A DNA stretch of 64,000 bases. It comes from Euleptes europaea. Its lineage: Eukaryota > Chordata > Lepidosauria > Squamata > Sphaerodactylidae. The DNA lies in assembly GCF_029931775.1 (NCBI RefSeq), contig NC_079317.1:69409895-69473894 (forward strand), written 5' to 3'. The notes under the pieces are model-generated. The model was not told where the DNA came from and did not search any database. It worked only from the letters and a program-made list of their open reading frames with translations. A program made the translations under genes and the position numbers. This document shows positions 13,901 through 28,900 of this stretch, piece by piece (position 1 is the stretch's first letter; each line of letters opens with the position of its first letter).

Positions 13901-16900
13901 TGTGAGAGTGAAATGTGACAGCGATGTTTGTGTGTGTGAAGTGCTGTCAAGTTGCTTCCAACCTATGGCAACTAAAGGTAAAGGTCCCCTGTGCAAGCAC
14001 CAGGTCATTCCTGAACCATGGGGTGACGTCACATCCCGACATTTCCTAGGCAGACTTTGTTTACGGGGTGGCTTGCCAGTGCCTTCCCCAGTCATCTTCC
14101 CTTTACCCCCAGCAAGCTGGGTACTCATTTTACCAACCTCAGAAGGATGGAAGGCTGAGTCCACCTTGAGCTGGCTACCTGAAACTGACTTCCATCGGGA
14201 TTGAACTCAGGTCGTGAGCAGAGCTTGGACTGCAGTACTGCAGCTTACCACTCTGCGCCACTGGGCAGGGTTGTTGTTTTATGGCAACTAGGTATAGAAT
14301 AATGGGAATCTTGTGTCTACTTCTATAAAATGAAAATGTTTTATCCTTAACAGTTACTGAAGGCCTTGAAACAGAAGCTGCATGAGAAGGAGGAAGTCAT
14401 GCTAGGACGGACACAGGTGATAGTCATGCTGCAACAAGAACTGGATGGCAAGGACGAGCAAGTGAAAGTAAGGAACAGTGTATAAGGACAGATTTCTTAC
14501 AGCTAGATTATTACTGTTCTTATATAAGCTGCTACAGAATGCGTTGGGGTTCCCCAACTCCAGGGGTCTCCAAGGAGCCATCACTGGTACCCACTCAACA
14601 TGGGCAATGTCTTCAGGCCACTGGTTGGCAGTGACTTGCCCTTTGATGGCCCATTGCCTACCCATCAGCTGGGAGGTAGCCTTAAGCTGAGATGGGAAAA
14701 TAAGCATGAGTCACAGCTGAGTTGCAGGGGCGGTGGCAACTGCCCACAGAAGCTGCTCAGTTCTCATGGGAGTTCCAGAGGGGGTGCAGCCAGTGAGGCC
14801 AGATGGTTCATAAGGCAAAGAGATATCGTCCAAGGAGAAATATTAGCTCAGGCTGAAGGGAGGAGGGTCACAAGGGAGGTGGAAGACTAGGGTGAAGGAA
14901 ACCCCCTCATCTCGCAGTCTTAAGGACGGGCAGGTCTTTTACGGTATGCCTAGGTGGATATTTCTTCGGTTATTTTAAGCTAGGATTCTTTAGTTGTCTG
15001 GAATGTTGTTTGTGTGTGTACACGTTACAACTAACTTGCACCTCTTCTGGGAGCTTTATATTTTTCAGTTTGTAAATTTCTTTTTGATTTAAAGTATTAG
15101 AATAAGCAGGATTAAAAATACAGGAAAGAAAAGGCCAGGAAATTAGTAGGAATAGAAACAAGCAGTGGGAGGCACAGTAATTGGCCACCTCGCACCCCCT
15201 CCTTATGTCAGTACAGGATAGGACCTAAGCTTTGTATATGGTCAGGATGTCAGCTGCTATAATAAAAATATGGCAGTTGAACATTAAGTTATAACATGAG
15301 TGGGACACAGTTTCAAGAAATACATTATTAAAGCCTTGTTGGGGTATGCTTCAGGGTTGTTGTTTTTCTGTATTTTGGATCCTGGCTAGAATTCACACGG
15401 CTGCTAAATCAACATGCATTATATATTTAGCAGATTGGATAGATCTTTTGAAGATGATCATTACCGGTACCTTCTGAACAATAAAATAGACCAACATTTT
15501 ATGAGGGGGAAGAGAGCTCATTTTAAGGACAAAACTATGAAATGGTTAAATTAATCAGAGAGAGAGATCTCTGATGGGGATTAGTAAGCAGAGGGTGAAG
15601 CAGGTGGAATAGCACTGGGTGAAACATCAGCAGTACATTTCAAAGTGTTTGTGTGTGTGCTAAGTCCCATCAAGTCACTTCCGACTTGTGGGGACTCTAT
15701 TGATTAATGACCACCAAAACGTCCTATTGTTAACAGCCTTGTTGAGGTCTGGCAGACAGGGCCATGGCTTCCTTTATTGAATCAACCCATCTCATGTTGG
15801 GTCTTCCTGTTTTCCTGCTGCCTTTAACTTTTCTCAGCATTATTGTCTTTTCCAGTGAGTCTTGTCTTCTCGTATTGTGACTAAAGTACGATAGCCTCAG
15901 TTTAGTCACTTGAGCTTCTAGGGAGAGTTCAGCCTTGTTCTAGAACCCTCTTATTTGTCTTTGTGGCATTATTTTTGTCGTCTTAATGTTCAGCTGTAAT
16001 CCTCTATTTATTTGAAATATCATTGTTTTGATCCAGGAATTTAATGAAACCCTGATACGTCTTCAGTCAGAGAAAGATAACCTCCAGTCCAAACTGGATG
16101 CTGAAAAACACGTAATGAGAGCCCAGCTGAGAGACATGATGGAGAAACATGAGGGAGAAATGAAAAAAATCAAAGAGAAACACAATTCTGACCTGCAGGC
16201 AATCCGAGAGAAGCATGAAACTGAGCTGCAAGAAAAAGACCAAGCCCTGCTTCAGCTTCAGAAACAAGCAGCCAAATTAAGTACCCATGGACAGAGTAAT
16301 TTGGAACAATCTATTTATTCAGATTCTGTAATAAAGCAGAAGCTGGAACAACTAGAAGGTATCCTGTTGAATTACAGTAGCTTTTACAGTTGTTTGATTA
16401 GCACATACAGTACACATTTGATCTTGCTTTGAATCAGCTTCTGTGAGTCTAGTAGCATTGTTTATCTTAGAGAGTGCTGAGATGCACCTTTATGGCCAGT
16501 TTGTGCAGAATCTGGGGGCCTGTATGTTATTCATCCGGTGGGATGCAGGAGTAAGTTGCGCTTAGGCCCTTGCCCTGTGTAAACATCTTTCATGTTCTCT
16601 TAATTGAGTTTGGCTGTAATTACAGGCAGGGAGGATGTGCAGTCTTGACTCTCATTTTGGCATGCTGCCATGTGGATTAATGTGGTGGTGACAAAAAGTG
16701 CCATCAAATCACAGCCAACTTATGGCGATCCCTTAGGGTTTTCAAGGCAAGAGACTAACAGAAGTGGATTGCCTCTGCGTACCGACCCCAGACTTACTGG
16801 TCTCCCATCCAAAAACTAACCAGGGCTTATCTTCTGAAATCTGCCAAGATCAGGCTATCCTGGGCCATCCAGGGCAGGGCAAGTACAGAAATTACCCGTA

Positions 16901-19900
16901 CTCCTGTACTATGTCTTAGCTGCCTCTTAGTAATTCTTAATGTGGACTATCTGACATTCCTCAATAATTTTATCTTTAAAACTCATATATTGGTATGTCA
17001 ACAGATCGAGTTATATTTTATAATAGAACTTCTGTTATTGTCATTATGAGTGATGACTGAGGTTGTTGTTTGTTTAAGCTGAAGCAAGACTTAAATCGGA
17101 AGAGGCCAGCAAATCTGAAGCTAAGTTCCTCAAGATGAAAGCTTGGTCTAAATCCAGGATCAGGCAGCTTGAAGACGAGCTAAAAAATGTATGTAAAGCT
17201 TTAAAAAATGTACCACTATGCATAAGTTTCTGGTTATGATTTAGGTGAAGATTTAGAAGAGCTAAAACGGTGCCAAAAATACCCACTTAAATTCCAAGGT
17301 AAAAAGAAATGGTTTGGATCCTGCAAACTGCAAGGAGAAGGTGTACGTGACCACATGTGCAGTATAAATGGTTGGATTATTGAAATATTTAGGATGATTG
17401 GGTTGAAAGCTTTGTGCCCCACTGTATTTTAGAAACTGTGTGTGCTACTCCAGAATGTCTTAATGGTGTCAAATACATTGTAAGATGAATGTGGAATTCA
17501 GCTTCTTTGTTCAACCGACACAGTGTAATGAATTGTTTGAATTTTCCTTTTGTTATAGGTTACTTCCAAGAATAATGATGTAACCGCTTTATGCAACCAA
17601 ATTTCAGAATTAGAAAGGGAAAAGGAAGAACTACAATCTACACTACAAGCATTTGCTGAACTTAAAACTCAAAATGGTGAATAGCAAAAAAGATTTTCTT
17701 TTCCTTTTGGATTTTGAACGGATGGTGGATGCTAAGATCATGAAGAAACAAATGTTCTGGGCTTCACTTTGATGGCTTGGATCCCACCGAAAATTACAGC
17801 TGATGGAAGGATTTCTGCCTGTGTAATGCAGCTTCCTCACCAACCTCCTCCTCCTGCAACCTGAAAATGCCTCTCAAAATGTTGCTTCTGGGGGACAGGG
17901 GACCCCCTAGGAGCAGCATTGGAGGTCCACCACAGGAGGTGGTAGTTTGATCCACACATGGATGAAAGTTCCATTCATTTTACAGGTTGAGTATCCCTTA
18001 TCCGGACTGCTTGGGACCACAAGTGGTCCATATTTCGGATTTGTCCATATTTTGGAATATTTGGAAATTTTGCATATATCTTGGGAATGGGACCCAAGTC
18101 TAAACACGAAATTGATTTATGTTTTATATATATACTTTATACATATAGCCTGAATGTAATTTCAAATAATATTTTTAATAATGTTGTGTACATTGAACTA
18201 TCAATGACACTGCTGAGGGTCTGTGAGTAATGCCTACATGCCAGCTCAAAACGTCTGGTTTTTGGATCAGTCCAGATATTGGATGTCCGGATAAGGGATA
18301 CTTAACCTGTACCACAATTTAGAGTTCCAGTCTAGTCTGTAAAGATACTTAAGGACTGCTGTCCAGAGACTCACCAGCAAGAGGTTCACATGTAAGACTA
18401 ATGTTTAGACTCCCTCAACTTTAGAAATTTGCTTGCAGGGTGGTGATTACTCAGCAAAAGGTGTCCAGCTTTCATGCGCACAGGTTTTAAGGGACTCATG
18501 TGTCAAGGCTGGCCCTGTTTTGCTGCAGCATTGTAATGAAGTTCTCCTGGGTTTGGTACCAGTAACTCCCTGAGCAAAAGAAGGCTTAGTTGAAGACATT
18601 TAAGAAAGATATTAAAAACAAGGCATATAGTTCAGTGGCAGTGGAATGCACAAAAAAATATTAAACCTAACTAGCTATCTTACTTACTAAAGTCATAACA
18701 CAGTGCAGTTGGTTAAGGCAAAGAGTTTCCAGAGCATAATACAAATGTGTTCATGGCTGCAGGGAGGGGTAGGGTGGAAAAGGGATAAAGGGTTCTTCTC
18801 TCTAGCTGTACTTATAGAGAAAAGCTGACCTTAACCTGCAGAGAACAAACTTAGGCTGGAAAATTCTTTCAAGATGGATTCTTTCTTGACACCATGGCAT
18901 CAGGGGAAACAACCAGTAATGTGGGAACCATGCTGAGAGGATTTCTTGCGATGTGGATAAATCTAGGTGGATAATTTGTAATAAAATGTAATAGTTGTTA
19001 ATTTCCTAGTGCCCAAGTTGCTAGTCTAGTGGACATTAAATGTATCTGTGATCACTGTTTGAATTTATAGTATATGACTATACTCTGGTAAACTGTTGGT
19101 GCTAGCCGTTAATACAGTGAATTGCTTTTACAGAAGAATTGCTGACTAAGCTGGAGGTTTATGAAGAACAGCAGCGAAAATTGCAAGCTGACCTTGAACA
19201 AGTGACAAAGAGGGCAGCTTCACAGGTCTGCTGCTGTTTTGGATAACATAATTTTTTAGTAGTAGAAATTGTTTCTATTTAATGGTGGGCAGCACTGGTA
19301 AGTATTTAAAATTTGCTGTGCTGAAAATCTTGAAAATTACTATTAGTTATGATATCTCTATTGGTACCTGTGTTGTCTTCAGAGGTTCCTACAGTTATTC
19401 TCTTTCTGTTTGTTTGTTAGATTTAGGGGTGTGTTCGCCTTGTATGTGAGAAGAAACCCCATTGTAGTAAACTATTCCATTCCCGTTGACTTAAAGTTCT
19501 CTGGATCTCACATTCTAGAATCTTGTGCGTTCCCTTAGCCATTTCCTATTCTTTCCACTTTTAAAAGCAATTAGGCAGCTATCGTATTCATTACAAATGG
19601 ATGAAGCCAGTGGTTTGTAAGTGGAGATTTTAAAACCGTGATGGTTATATGGAACCGACTGAGCCATATTCATCCACCACAATAGTACCATCATTAGTAG
19701 ACTTGAAACAATTCAGTGCTATTATTTTTCACATATCTGTGGTCAACAAAATATATAGTCACAGTGTAAACGTATAATTATAGTTTCCCAATTCTAGAAC
19801 TTGATATTTGTTTCACTAATTGGGTGTGTATAAGAAAACTTGTATCAGGTTATTTGGCTTGTAAAAAGCTCTGTTGAGCTGACTGTATTAATTCCTTGTC

Positions 19901-22900
19901 TCAACTTCATTGGCTGCAGGCTAGTGAATCAGGCAGTGTGGATGAACTACAGAGTCAGCTTTTGGAATGGCAAGAGCTTGTTCCTGAGTCTGAGGATGTG
20001 CACAGTCAAAACAGAGAAGAGAAATCCGCTATGGCTCTCAGAATGGCACAAATTGAAGAGGAAAGAGAAGGTGAGTTGGTGCATTTGCATTGTCACTACC
20101 TCTTTTTGTTAGTGTGGCAAATATCGAAAGTGTGTAAGTTGTGTGTGCAGCTCCAAAGTTTCATGGAAAGGTTGCATCTCTGTCATGCAAGTTGTATTTG
20201 GTACAGCAGGGCATTGGGCAGCATCTGGCTGTAGTATTTGCCTAATTTCTTAGTCCTAAAAGTTAGCTTTTGCTCTAGTGTTTTCTACCCCTGCAGATAA
20301 AAATGGCTTCTGAAGCAGAGTAGTTGGGACAGAGCTGTTAGTTCTGTTTGCACTGCCATCAAAAAGTGGTGACATTTCCTCAGTTTTTGCTAGAGTTGTG
20401 TACAGGAGGTTCAGAACAACTTTACCTTTCCTGAGGATGTAGTGCAAGAGGGTCTTTGGCAGGCCCTTCTCTGCTCAAGCTCATCTTAAATCTACTGGAT
20501 AGCACAGCTGCACTATGCAGGTGCTGCACAGGAAGCAGTGCGTTAAGGACACTGCCATCTGACCCCTAGGATTTAATGTGCTGGCATTAGAAATACATAG
20601 GGGAATGTCGACTGGTATACATTAAAAAAACATTTAGCTGCTTTTTTAAATTAAATGCTCACAAGCAGGATCATTATTTGACATTCTGTAAAGGGCTCTA
20701 TGATAGGAGCATGTCTCAAAGGAAAGAAACATTAGCTTGAAATGTGACCATGTTTGAAATGCTAGACTGGTCATACATATGGAAACTGAATTAATGTTTA
20801 GAAAAACTGCAGCATAGGACAAGTGACGACAGTGGAACAGGAAAAGTTGCCCAGCAACAGTCAGGAGCATTCTGGAGTTTCTCTTTTAGTTTTTTCTGTT
20901 AACCAGGTAGATTTAAAAATGAACTAATTCAAATTTATATTTTAAAATATTGATTAATATTTAACATTGAAAGCACTAAATCTAAGCAAGGGCTGATATT
21001 ATCCACAGGGACACTGAAAAAACATAATTTATGAGGCCAGTTTATAGCCACATTTCTTGACCCTTTTCTTTAGTCCTTTGTAGACCTTTCATGCCCCTTA
21101 AAAGGATCTGGGAGCCCTAAACTGATACTATTTCTCTTCTTAGTAAGAGGGCCACTCGAGTCATGGGAAGAGTAGGTGTATATACTACTGATTAGTCCTT
21201 TGCCCGTATGTAGATGAAAGGTAAAGCTAAGAATTTGGGGACCGAAATTGTCCTTGTTGCCTTTCAGCCCTAATGCATTAATATAGTCACATTTTGAATT
21301 TACTGTGTATCCACTTAGTATTTAATTTGCATTTTTTCCTTGGGTTAAGCATGACCTTTCTGTTTGTTTTTTCCCCCATTCATGGTTAAACCTGATGAGC
21401 ATTTGATGTCCCTTCCCCCTCCACTCCTAACCTACACTGCGATTTGGTCAGCCACTGAGAACATAGTTTCCCATCAGTTTTGTGCATGCAGGATTCTGCA
21501 GCCACAACAGCCTATAAAATACTGTTGCTGATTTTCCTCTGTAAACCAATTTGTGTGGGAAATTGCCAGTAGTATGTTATAAGAGCTGCTTGTGGTGCTG
21601 TGTGTTTATTTTGTTAGAAGCATACATAACAAATGCTGTTTTTAAATTCTGTTTTCTTCCCTTTTGCAATTCCTGCTCTTTATTGTATTAACACAATCCT
21701 CTTTCTTCATTCTCTTTTGTACTAATAGCTGACTCCATATTTATCAAGCAACTATACAGTAGAAGAGAAATCATACTTTCAGTGTTAAAATATAGATTAT
21801 TCCTACGTACTTTGTCTAGAAAAGTAAATTTTTACAGAAACTTGAATAAATATTTGGCTAAATAGTTCTAAAGAGCCTTCAAACTGTAAATGCAGCAGTC
21901 ATTTTTTTGTCAAATTCTTTTTAAGAACAAGTCAAGCTGTTGTTTTAGGACCTGGCCCTGTAATGACATTCATTTGTTTAAATCCCTCTTCAAGGTTCAC
22001 TAATAGACATTGTGTGTGTGTTAAGTGCCGTCAAGTTGCTTCCGACTCATGGCGACCCTATGAATCAATGTCCTCCAATGTGGGTACTATGAATAGACAT
22101 TATACTGGTGTAAATGATGATCTAAGTCTAATGCAAAAACCCAGGATACAATCCTGTGAATTTTTTCACAATTAAGGCCCGTTTATTTCAGTGGGAGAGT
22201 TAAAGCTAGGCAATCATTGCTTTCAGAAAGCTGAAGATCACAAGAGGGATCACTGCTCACAATATGTACACTTAACTCACTTAGGTTTCCAATGAGATCA
22301 GCTGTTTTGTTCATCTAGGTTGTGTGAATGTAGCTGATTTACAGATGCTGAAACAACATTCTAGCGTATAAACATCGGCAGAGAACTAAAATCCAATAAT
22401 TTTTTATTGTTCAAAAAGAATCCAAGATTAAAAGTGCACTAGTATCAAATATCAGAAGTAAACAGGGCTTCATAAAGAATTTGTTATGGTAAGGTGGTGG
22501 TTGCAGCTGGAATTTATTGGCATATTTATGTCAATGGCTGTGATCTATCAGTGAAACCCTGCAAATGAGAGTCTACCCTTTTCTTTTGTGAGCTACAGCA
22601 GTAGAAAACACTGTAGAAAGTAGAAAATGTTGCCTGCCATAAATAGGAGTGAGCCCTCTTCACAAACAGGTGTCTGGATCTCATTAAGTGAATCTGCTGC
22701 AGAGTTCTGTGGGTACTATGAAGCACTCATAGACTTCACCCATCTACAAATCATTTTATTGCAGTCCTAAGGTCAAGGGGAGGTGGCCGAGAGGGGGAAA
22801 GGGTTAGGGTCAGAAGCACGCTGAGAGCCAGAGGGAGTGATATGGCCACATCTTTATTGATTACTGCCGATAGAACACTGGTGTGGCACAGGGCACAGAT

Positions 22901-25900
22901 CCAGGCATCGGGCCACCTGCCTGTTGACCAATGGAACCCTTCCCCAACACGTGTGCTGGGGGTAAACCTGGAATGGCAAACCAGTGGACCCACATGGATG
23001 TAAGCCTCTGCGTGGTACCCTTGCCACCAAGGAGTGGAACTGGGCAACTGCCCTTGAGCTGGGCATGCCACTGCACGACTCGACCTCCAAGACCCCTTAA
23101 GGGGGTCCTCACCTGGGGGTAAGCGAGAACTCAGGCGCAGCCTCCTCCAAGTGGATCTGGCCCAATGCCTAAAACTCCCACAAGAGCTGGATGGATACCG
23201 CCTGGCTCCCACCAAAGCTCCTGCAGCTGCAACCAAGAAAGCAGGGGATCACGAATCCCATGGAGCCACAAGTCCTGTCCCCATCCACCCTGTACAGAGC
23301 AGCCTGCCTGAAGATGTCTGGGTGGCAAAAGGGGATGAGCGGACCAGAAAGAAAACCGCTCTTCTCAGGTTTGCTCCAGCCCCTGTCCCCCGGAAGATTC
23401 CATGCTGCCAGCAATTGGCTGGCTCTCTGGGAAGGCTGCTGGGCCCCCGCCCAGAAGGTTCCCTCCCACCGCAGTGAGGCTGCTGTCAGTTGCCACAGTT
23501 GAAGATGGCCTGGCTCCGCCCCCTGCAGCCACAGCGTGGCCCTGGATGAGTCTGTGGCTGAAATTAATACTGGTGTTGCTGGTTTCATATTACTGTTTTA
23601 TGTGTCTTCATATGAACCATGTGTTCAATAAACTCCCTTTGCGTCGGGGGAAGCATATCTGGGCATTCACAAGTACATGAGAATGTGACAGCATGTACAG
23701 TTGTTTCATGCACCTGCACAGCATGCACATGCACAGTTGTTTCAGCACCTGCTTCAGATGCTTTCACACAGCCTTGGGGGGAAACAAAAAAGCTATGTTT
23801 TGTGTGCTCATAGAGAAATGCTGATTGAGGCTGATTAATTCGAGAAATGGCAATTAAAAGTAATTAGTTAAAATCCTGCAGTTTAATTATTGGAGGAAAC
23901 TTTATACCAGTTATTTTATTATGTGAGAAAACAAGTTCATTTTTTCAGTTGACAAATCTAGACAAAAGATTATTTCACAGTCCCTAAAGAAACTATTACT
24001 GTGGCCTCATTTCACATATTATACAGCAATGAATTCAGGTTTGCCCCTTCCTGTACACTCAGCGGGACTCATGGCCAAGTCTCTATGAAATGCACATTTT
24101 CAAATGTGTGTGTCATATCTACTTAAAATCAGTAGATGGAATCCAGAGAAACTGGGAGCAAAACTGTTCTCAAAATTGAACTTTCCCACTTCCCTCTGCC
24201 CTTTTGCAACCTCCTATGGCACCCCAAAAGCTATTTCTAATGGTCAGAGAACCCTAATGAAAAAATTGCAACCCCCCCTTTTCCATAGCATAAGTGTCCA
24301 CCACTTATGCAAGGATGCATTTGGATCCAACCCAAAATGTAAAAGACAACTAATAAATTAGTTAACTGAATCTGGCCTCTCTTTTTTTAACCAAAACTGA
24401 GTAATGGTCAATAGTTGAGAAATGGAAAAATTAAGTTTTTACTTCTTTAATTTGGTGTTATCCTTTTTTCTTTTTTTTTAAATAAAGATTATTTATTTGG
24501 GCACAATGAACAGTCACCATTGAGTTATTTACTGATTTAGCAACATGTAAAGTATGGAGCCAACTTTGCCTTCATTTCTTCATGCTGACTTTTGTCTGCT
24601 TTACATGAAACGTGTCACATATTCGTGCTTTGTGGTTCACAAAACAGATGGGAATGTCCTTAAAATTAAAAAGAACATGTCTCTCGGTGTATGAATTAAA
24701 GTTACCGTTTTCTGAATTTTTTTTGATTTATTGTTGTTAACAAATGAGTCTGACCAATGATGTGGCTTGATTCATTTTGGAATACACGATGCAGACTTGT
24801 GACTTCCTCATAGTACATGTAATAATAACTCTCTGTAGTATTAAAAAGGCAAGCAAGACTTGCTTCATGTCCATACAAATGTAAGCTAACCTGAATAATA
24901 TTAAGGGATGTGTTTAACATACATATCACCTGTAGTGAGCTTTCAATTTAGGTTTAATATGGTTATGTAAGTGGCTGCCCTATTTGTCAGTCTCATAATT
25001 TTTTTGTTTGGAAATTTTTGCCCAAGAGGTTTATCCCTTATATGGCTTCTTTTTAAAGAATAACATGAACATTTCTCCTATATGATCTGTAAGAGGGGGA
25101 AACCACAAAGTGAATGATGATATGGAGTGCTTCTATAACTTTTATTCTTACCACAATCCTCTGTCTGTATCACTGACCCCATTTGCGAATGTGCTCAAAA
25201 TGTTTGTCTGAATTTGTGATTGCTTTCCTGTGGCACAAAACTGATTGAGGATGACTGGTTCTTTCCTGGCTGCTCTGATCCAGCCATAGTCTCAGGGCAG
25301 CAGGAGCTGGAGGAGGAACTGGCTAGAGGTCAAGGGATTGGCAGGCTGCAGCCGGAGAGAAGAAAGAGTATTCAGCCCAGCAGGAAACCTCAGGTATGTC
25401 AGGGTGACTTTAAGAATGCACATTTTCATTGGTGGTGTTAAACAGCCTCATAGGTATATGCCGTGTCGTAATGTGCGTGCGCGAGGGGCGCTGAATATAG
25501 ATATGAGCAATTTAGTTCCAGTGGTACGAAGTGTTTGGCTCGTTAAACTAAGGAGAGTTTCAAAATAATGTGATGTTTGGTCCTTTGTTACAATGTGTAT
25601 TTTATGGGCTATTTTTCCCCCCTCTCACATATAGGAACATTATGGCTTCGATGGGAAACAGTGCTATGAAGATCTGAATATCACCTTGGATAGCACTGAT
25701 TCAGCTGAAGGAGAAAATATGGGAGGTTGGTGGCCAGAGTACACTTCCCCTAGTACAGGTGTGGCAACCACTAGACAGTTTATTAAAGCATGCACAAGCA
25801 TCTGTTTTGTCTTATTTTCATTTTTTAAATTCAACTAACAAACCATGTTGTGTTTGTGTTTGTTATCTATGTTGAATTTTTTTGTTGGCTTGCCTTTTTG

Positions 25901-28900
25901 TTTTGTTTTGAAGCATGTGCGTGCTGGATGAACTGTCTAGTTTTGGTTCAAAACTAGAATTCAGTTGTTTAACACTTCGGACTCTCGTGTCTGAATAAAA
26001 GTTATTGTCATTCATGGTAAGATAATTGTTATTTTATGTTACAAATCCTGTTGTGAAAGTGCCTCCAGTATCTTCTTCCACAACCAAACATTCTTCTCTG
26101 CTGTTGTTTTTGGTGTTATGTTTGTCTGTTAAGATACACATATTTAAGGTACAGACCAGACTTTATTGCAAGAACAATCGTTTTATGAAAAACTATACAT
26201 TTCTGGTGCACAGCCGCTATTAATGAAATTAAAAGACTTTTTCAGGAATTCATTAATAAAGTTGAATTGTAAGCAACTTTGAAAGTGGGCATATTTCACA
26301 GAATTCTTCATATTATCCTTTCTCCTCCAGTATCTTACTGAAATCCCAGATTCAAAAATGGGTAAAACATTTGTGGCTCTTGTAATAAAGGGCAGAATAG
26401 AAGATGAAATATTTCTTTTTAAAATTAAGACGGACAGTTTTTGCAAATTTTCTTCTTAAGGGCTAAAAGGTTTTCAAGTCATTACAAAAATTCCTGTGAT
26501 TAATCAGACAGCAGTTTTTAATATAATTTTTTAAATACAAGTGCTTCCAAAACCACAGCTTCTTAGAAGAACATTTCCCCTTCTGTCCTACACAGGAGGA
26601 AATGTAACTTCTAACATGGCTCCTTTTGAGCCACCTGTTGTCATTATATATAAGCATTATTCATATGACCCTCACATAGAATACTGAGCAACAGACTGTA
26701 TTTCATGGCTGTTTTGCAAATTATGTAGAGGCAAACCCAAATTTGCTGTTGAGACTCCTGGAGCTTCCTCTCCCAGTTTACCCTCATAGTTTGAGATTCA
26801 TGTACAAGAGAACTGCGACCAACTTTTGGGTTCCAACCCATAGTTCAAGAGCTTCTGCAGTTAAGTAATTCAGTTAAGCAGCTAAAATTTCCTTAATAAA
26901 TCAACAGCCCAAATAAAAAATGCGTAATTTGAATGAAATAGGTTTACGGACAGTAGTCGAAGAGTTGGAATTGGAAAGAAATCAGTTGCAAGAACAAATT
27001 CTATTCTTGGAGGAACGTTGTCGGGGCTTGGAAGATAGACTGCAGCTCCAAGGCAGAATGGAAGCTCTACAGGTATGGAACTGGAGGTACTGTAGAATGT
27101 TATAGTTTGTTGTTGTTGTTGCTTTAAAGGAAGATATTCCAAAATAACAGCATTTTCACTTTTGTAACAGCAAAATTTTTATTTTAACAGTGTTTGGTAT
27201 TATTGGATCTATGTAGTGCACAAATCTGTATTAGCTTTGTTTACTAAAGTTTAATTGTCTAAATAATATTGCATAACATTTTTTAAAAATGCTTTCAAGT
27301 TAATATATTTACTAGATGGGATGAAGACATCTACCCAAAATTAATATTTTTTCACGTAGTTGAGTGTTGCAAAAGAACAGTTTGGCACAGACAGCTAAAG
27401 TCAAAATGGTGTTAGATGGTGGATAGGCATATGAACAGTGGAAGGTAAATTCATTCATTCTAAAGATTGCAAGAGGAGACAAAATAAGATAGTGAAGATC
27501 TTCTACTAAGCAGCTACTCAATATTGCCGTTTAGTAATCAGCTCTAGGTGTGAATGTAGTGTGGTTATGGCTTATACTTCTTTAAAAGAGAAATTAGTAC
27601 AATCAAGTTATAGAAAATTAAAATCCTTAGAATGTCTCCTACTGTGCCATGTGAACTTGGAAAGAGTATGGTTAATGCGTCGAAGCACCAAAACACGCCC
27701 ATAAATTTTCACAAGGCTTCACCTCAAACAAGTACAGCATGCAGTGTTAGGATTTCTAAGCTTCTTGTAAACAGGGTACAATCATTTAAACATTTTGACT
27801 GTAGACCGAAGTCTGTTACTAATATACTAAAAATGCATGTGTGATGATACGCCATTTACATAATTTTTCTCAAGCCACAGCAGCTGGCAGTATTTCAATG
27901 TGTTATCTGAGTTGTAACAAAGCCTTTCAATACAGGTGGCATTTGGTGTAGAGGAAGAAGGGCAGCTATTGAGGGCTGTACAGGTGTGTCCTGCCCATTT
28001 TCAAACGATAGCTTATTTTTCTTAGAAGTGAGATTTATTATGTTGTCTGATCTACCCAGCACTTGATGGTAACTTTGTATGAGTTTACTCTACTTATGGT
28101 TGCTGTTGGTTTGCAATTTAACCTTGTGCAGTAGTGCTGTGAAGCTGGGTAGACTAACATGTTCAGCTTGCATAATGGACTGTGTCAGTGGAGCTTGCTT
28201 GCTTCCCCTGGCATCACATTTTGCCACTGATTTCACACCTAGTTCCTGCTCATTGAGTGATTTTTGATGGGGGCAGGGCATAACAAAGTGCCAGGAATTC
28301 AAACAGAATTGGGGGAATTTCAGATAAAAATTGTGTTTGGCATCACATTTCAGTCATTTTCTAAGCTTCTTCTGCTTTTAGATGCCTCATGTGAAAAGTA
28401 AGCTGCTCCCACACAGTATGTGTGCATGGTGTGCTTCTGTATGAAGATGATATAGCATCTGTCAGTTCTGATAATCTCATGATGTTCACCATGGGAGAAA
28501 ACTCTCAAAATGCATCTGAACTGTTTTTGTACTAGGGAAAATAATCCTTGGTGTTGTTTTTCTGGATCGTATTGAATAAGTTGCAATGATAGATTCTAAC
28601 TCAAATAAATTAAAAGCAACTCAGCTGTTTTTGTCAATTTACGCCATTGACATCATATCCTTGCAGAATGAAAATGACCGTTTGCAGTCTCAGTTTACAC
28701 AGCTGCGTAACCAGCAAGCACGTGATGCAGAGAAACACCAAGTTCTCATTTCCAGTTTGAATGAACAACTTAAAGGGTAAAGTATAAAACACACACACAT
28801 ACAAAATCACCCAGATTAAGGATGCTTAAATCGACAGCAAATAATTGGAGAGGGAGGAGTACATATCTAAATTTTTTGATGGTAGATTACTAATTTAATA

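Noticed and set aside
22751-23588. Overlapping open frames on both strands in the GC-rich insert
   Set aside because: Length is explained by high GC content; no recognisable protein motif, and frames overlap on opposite strands.
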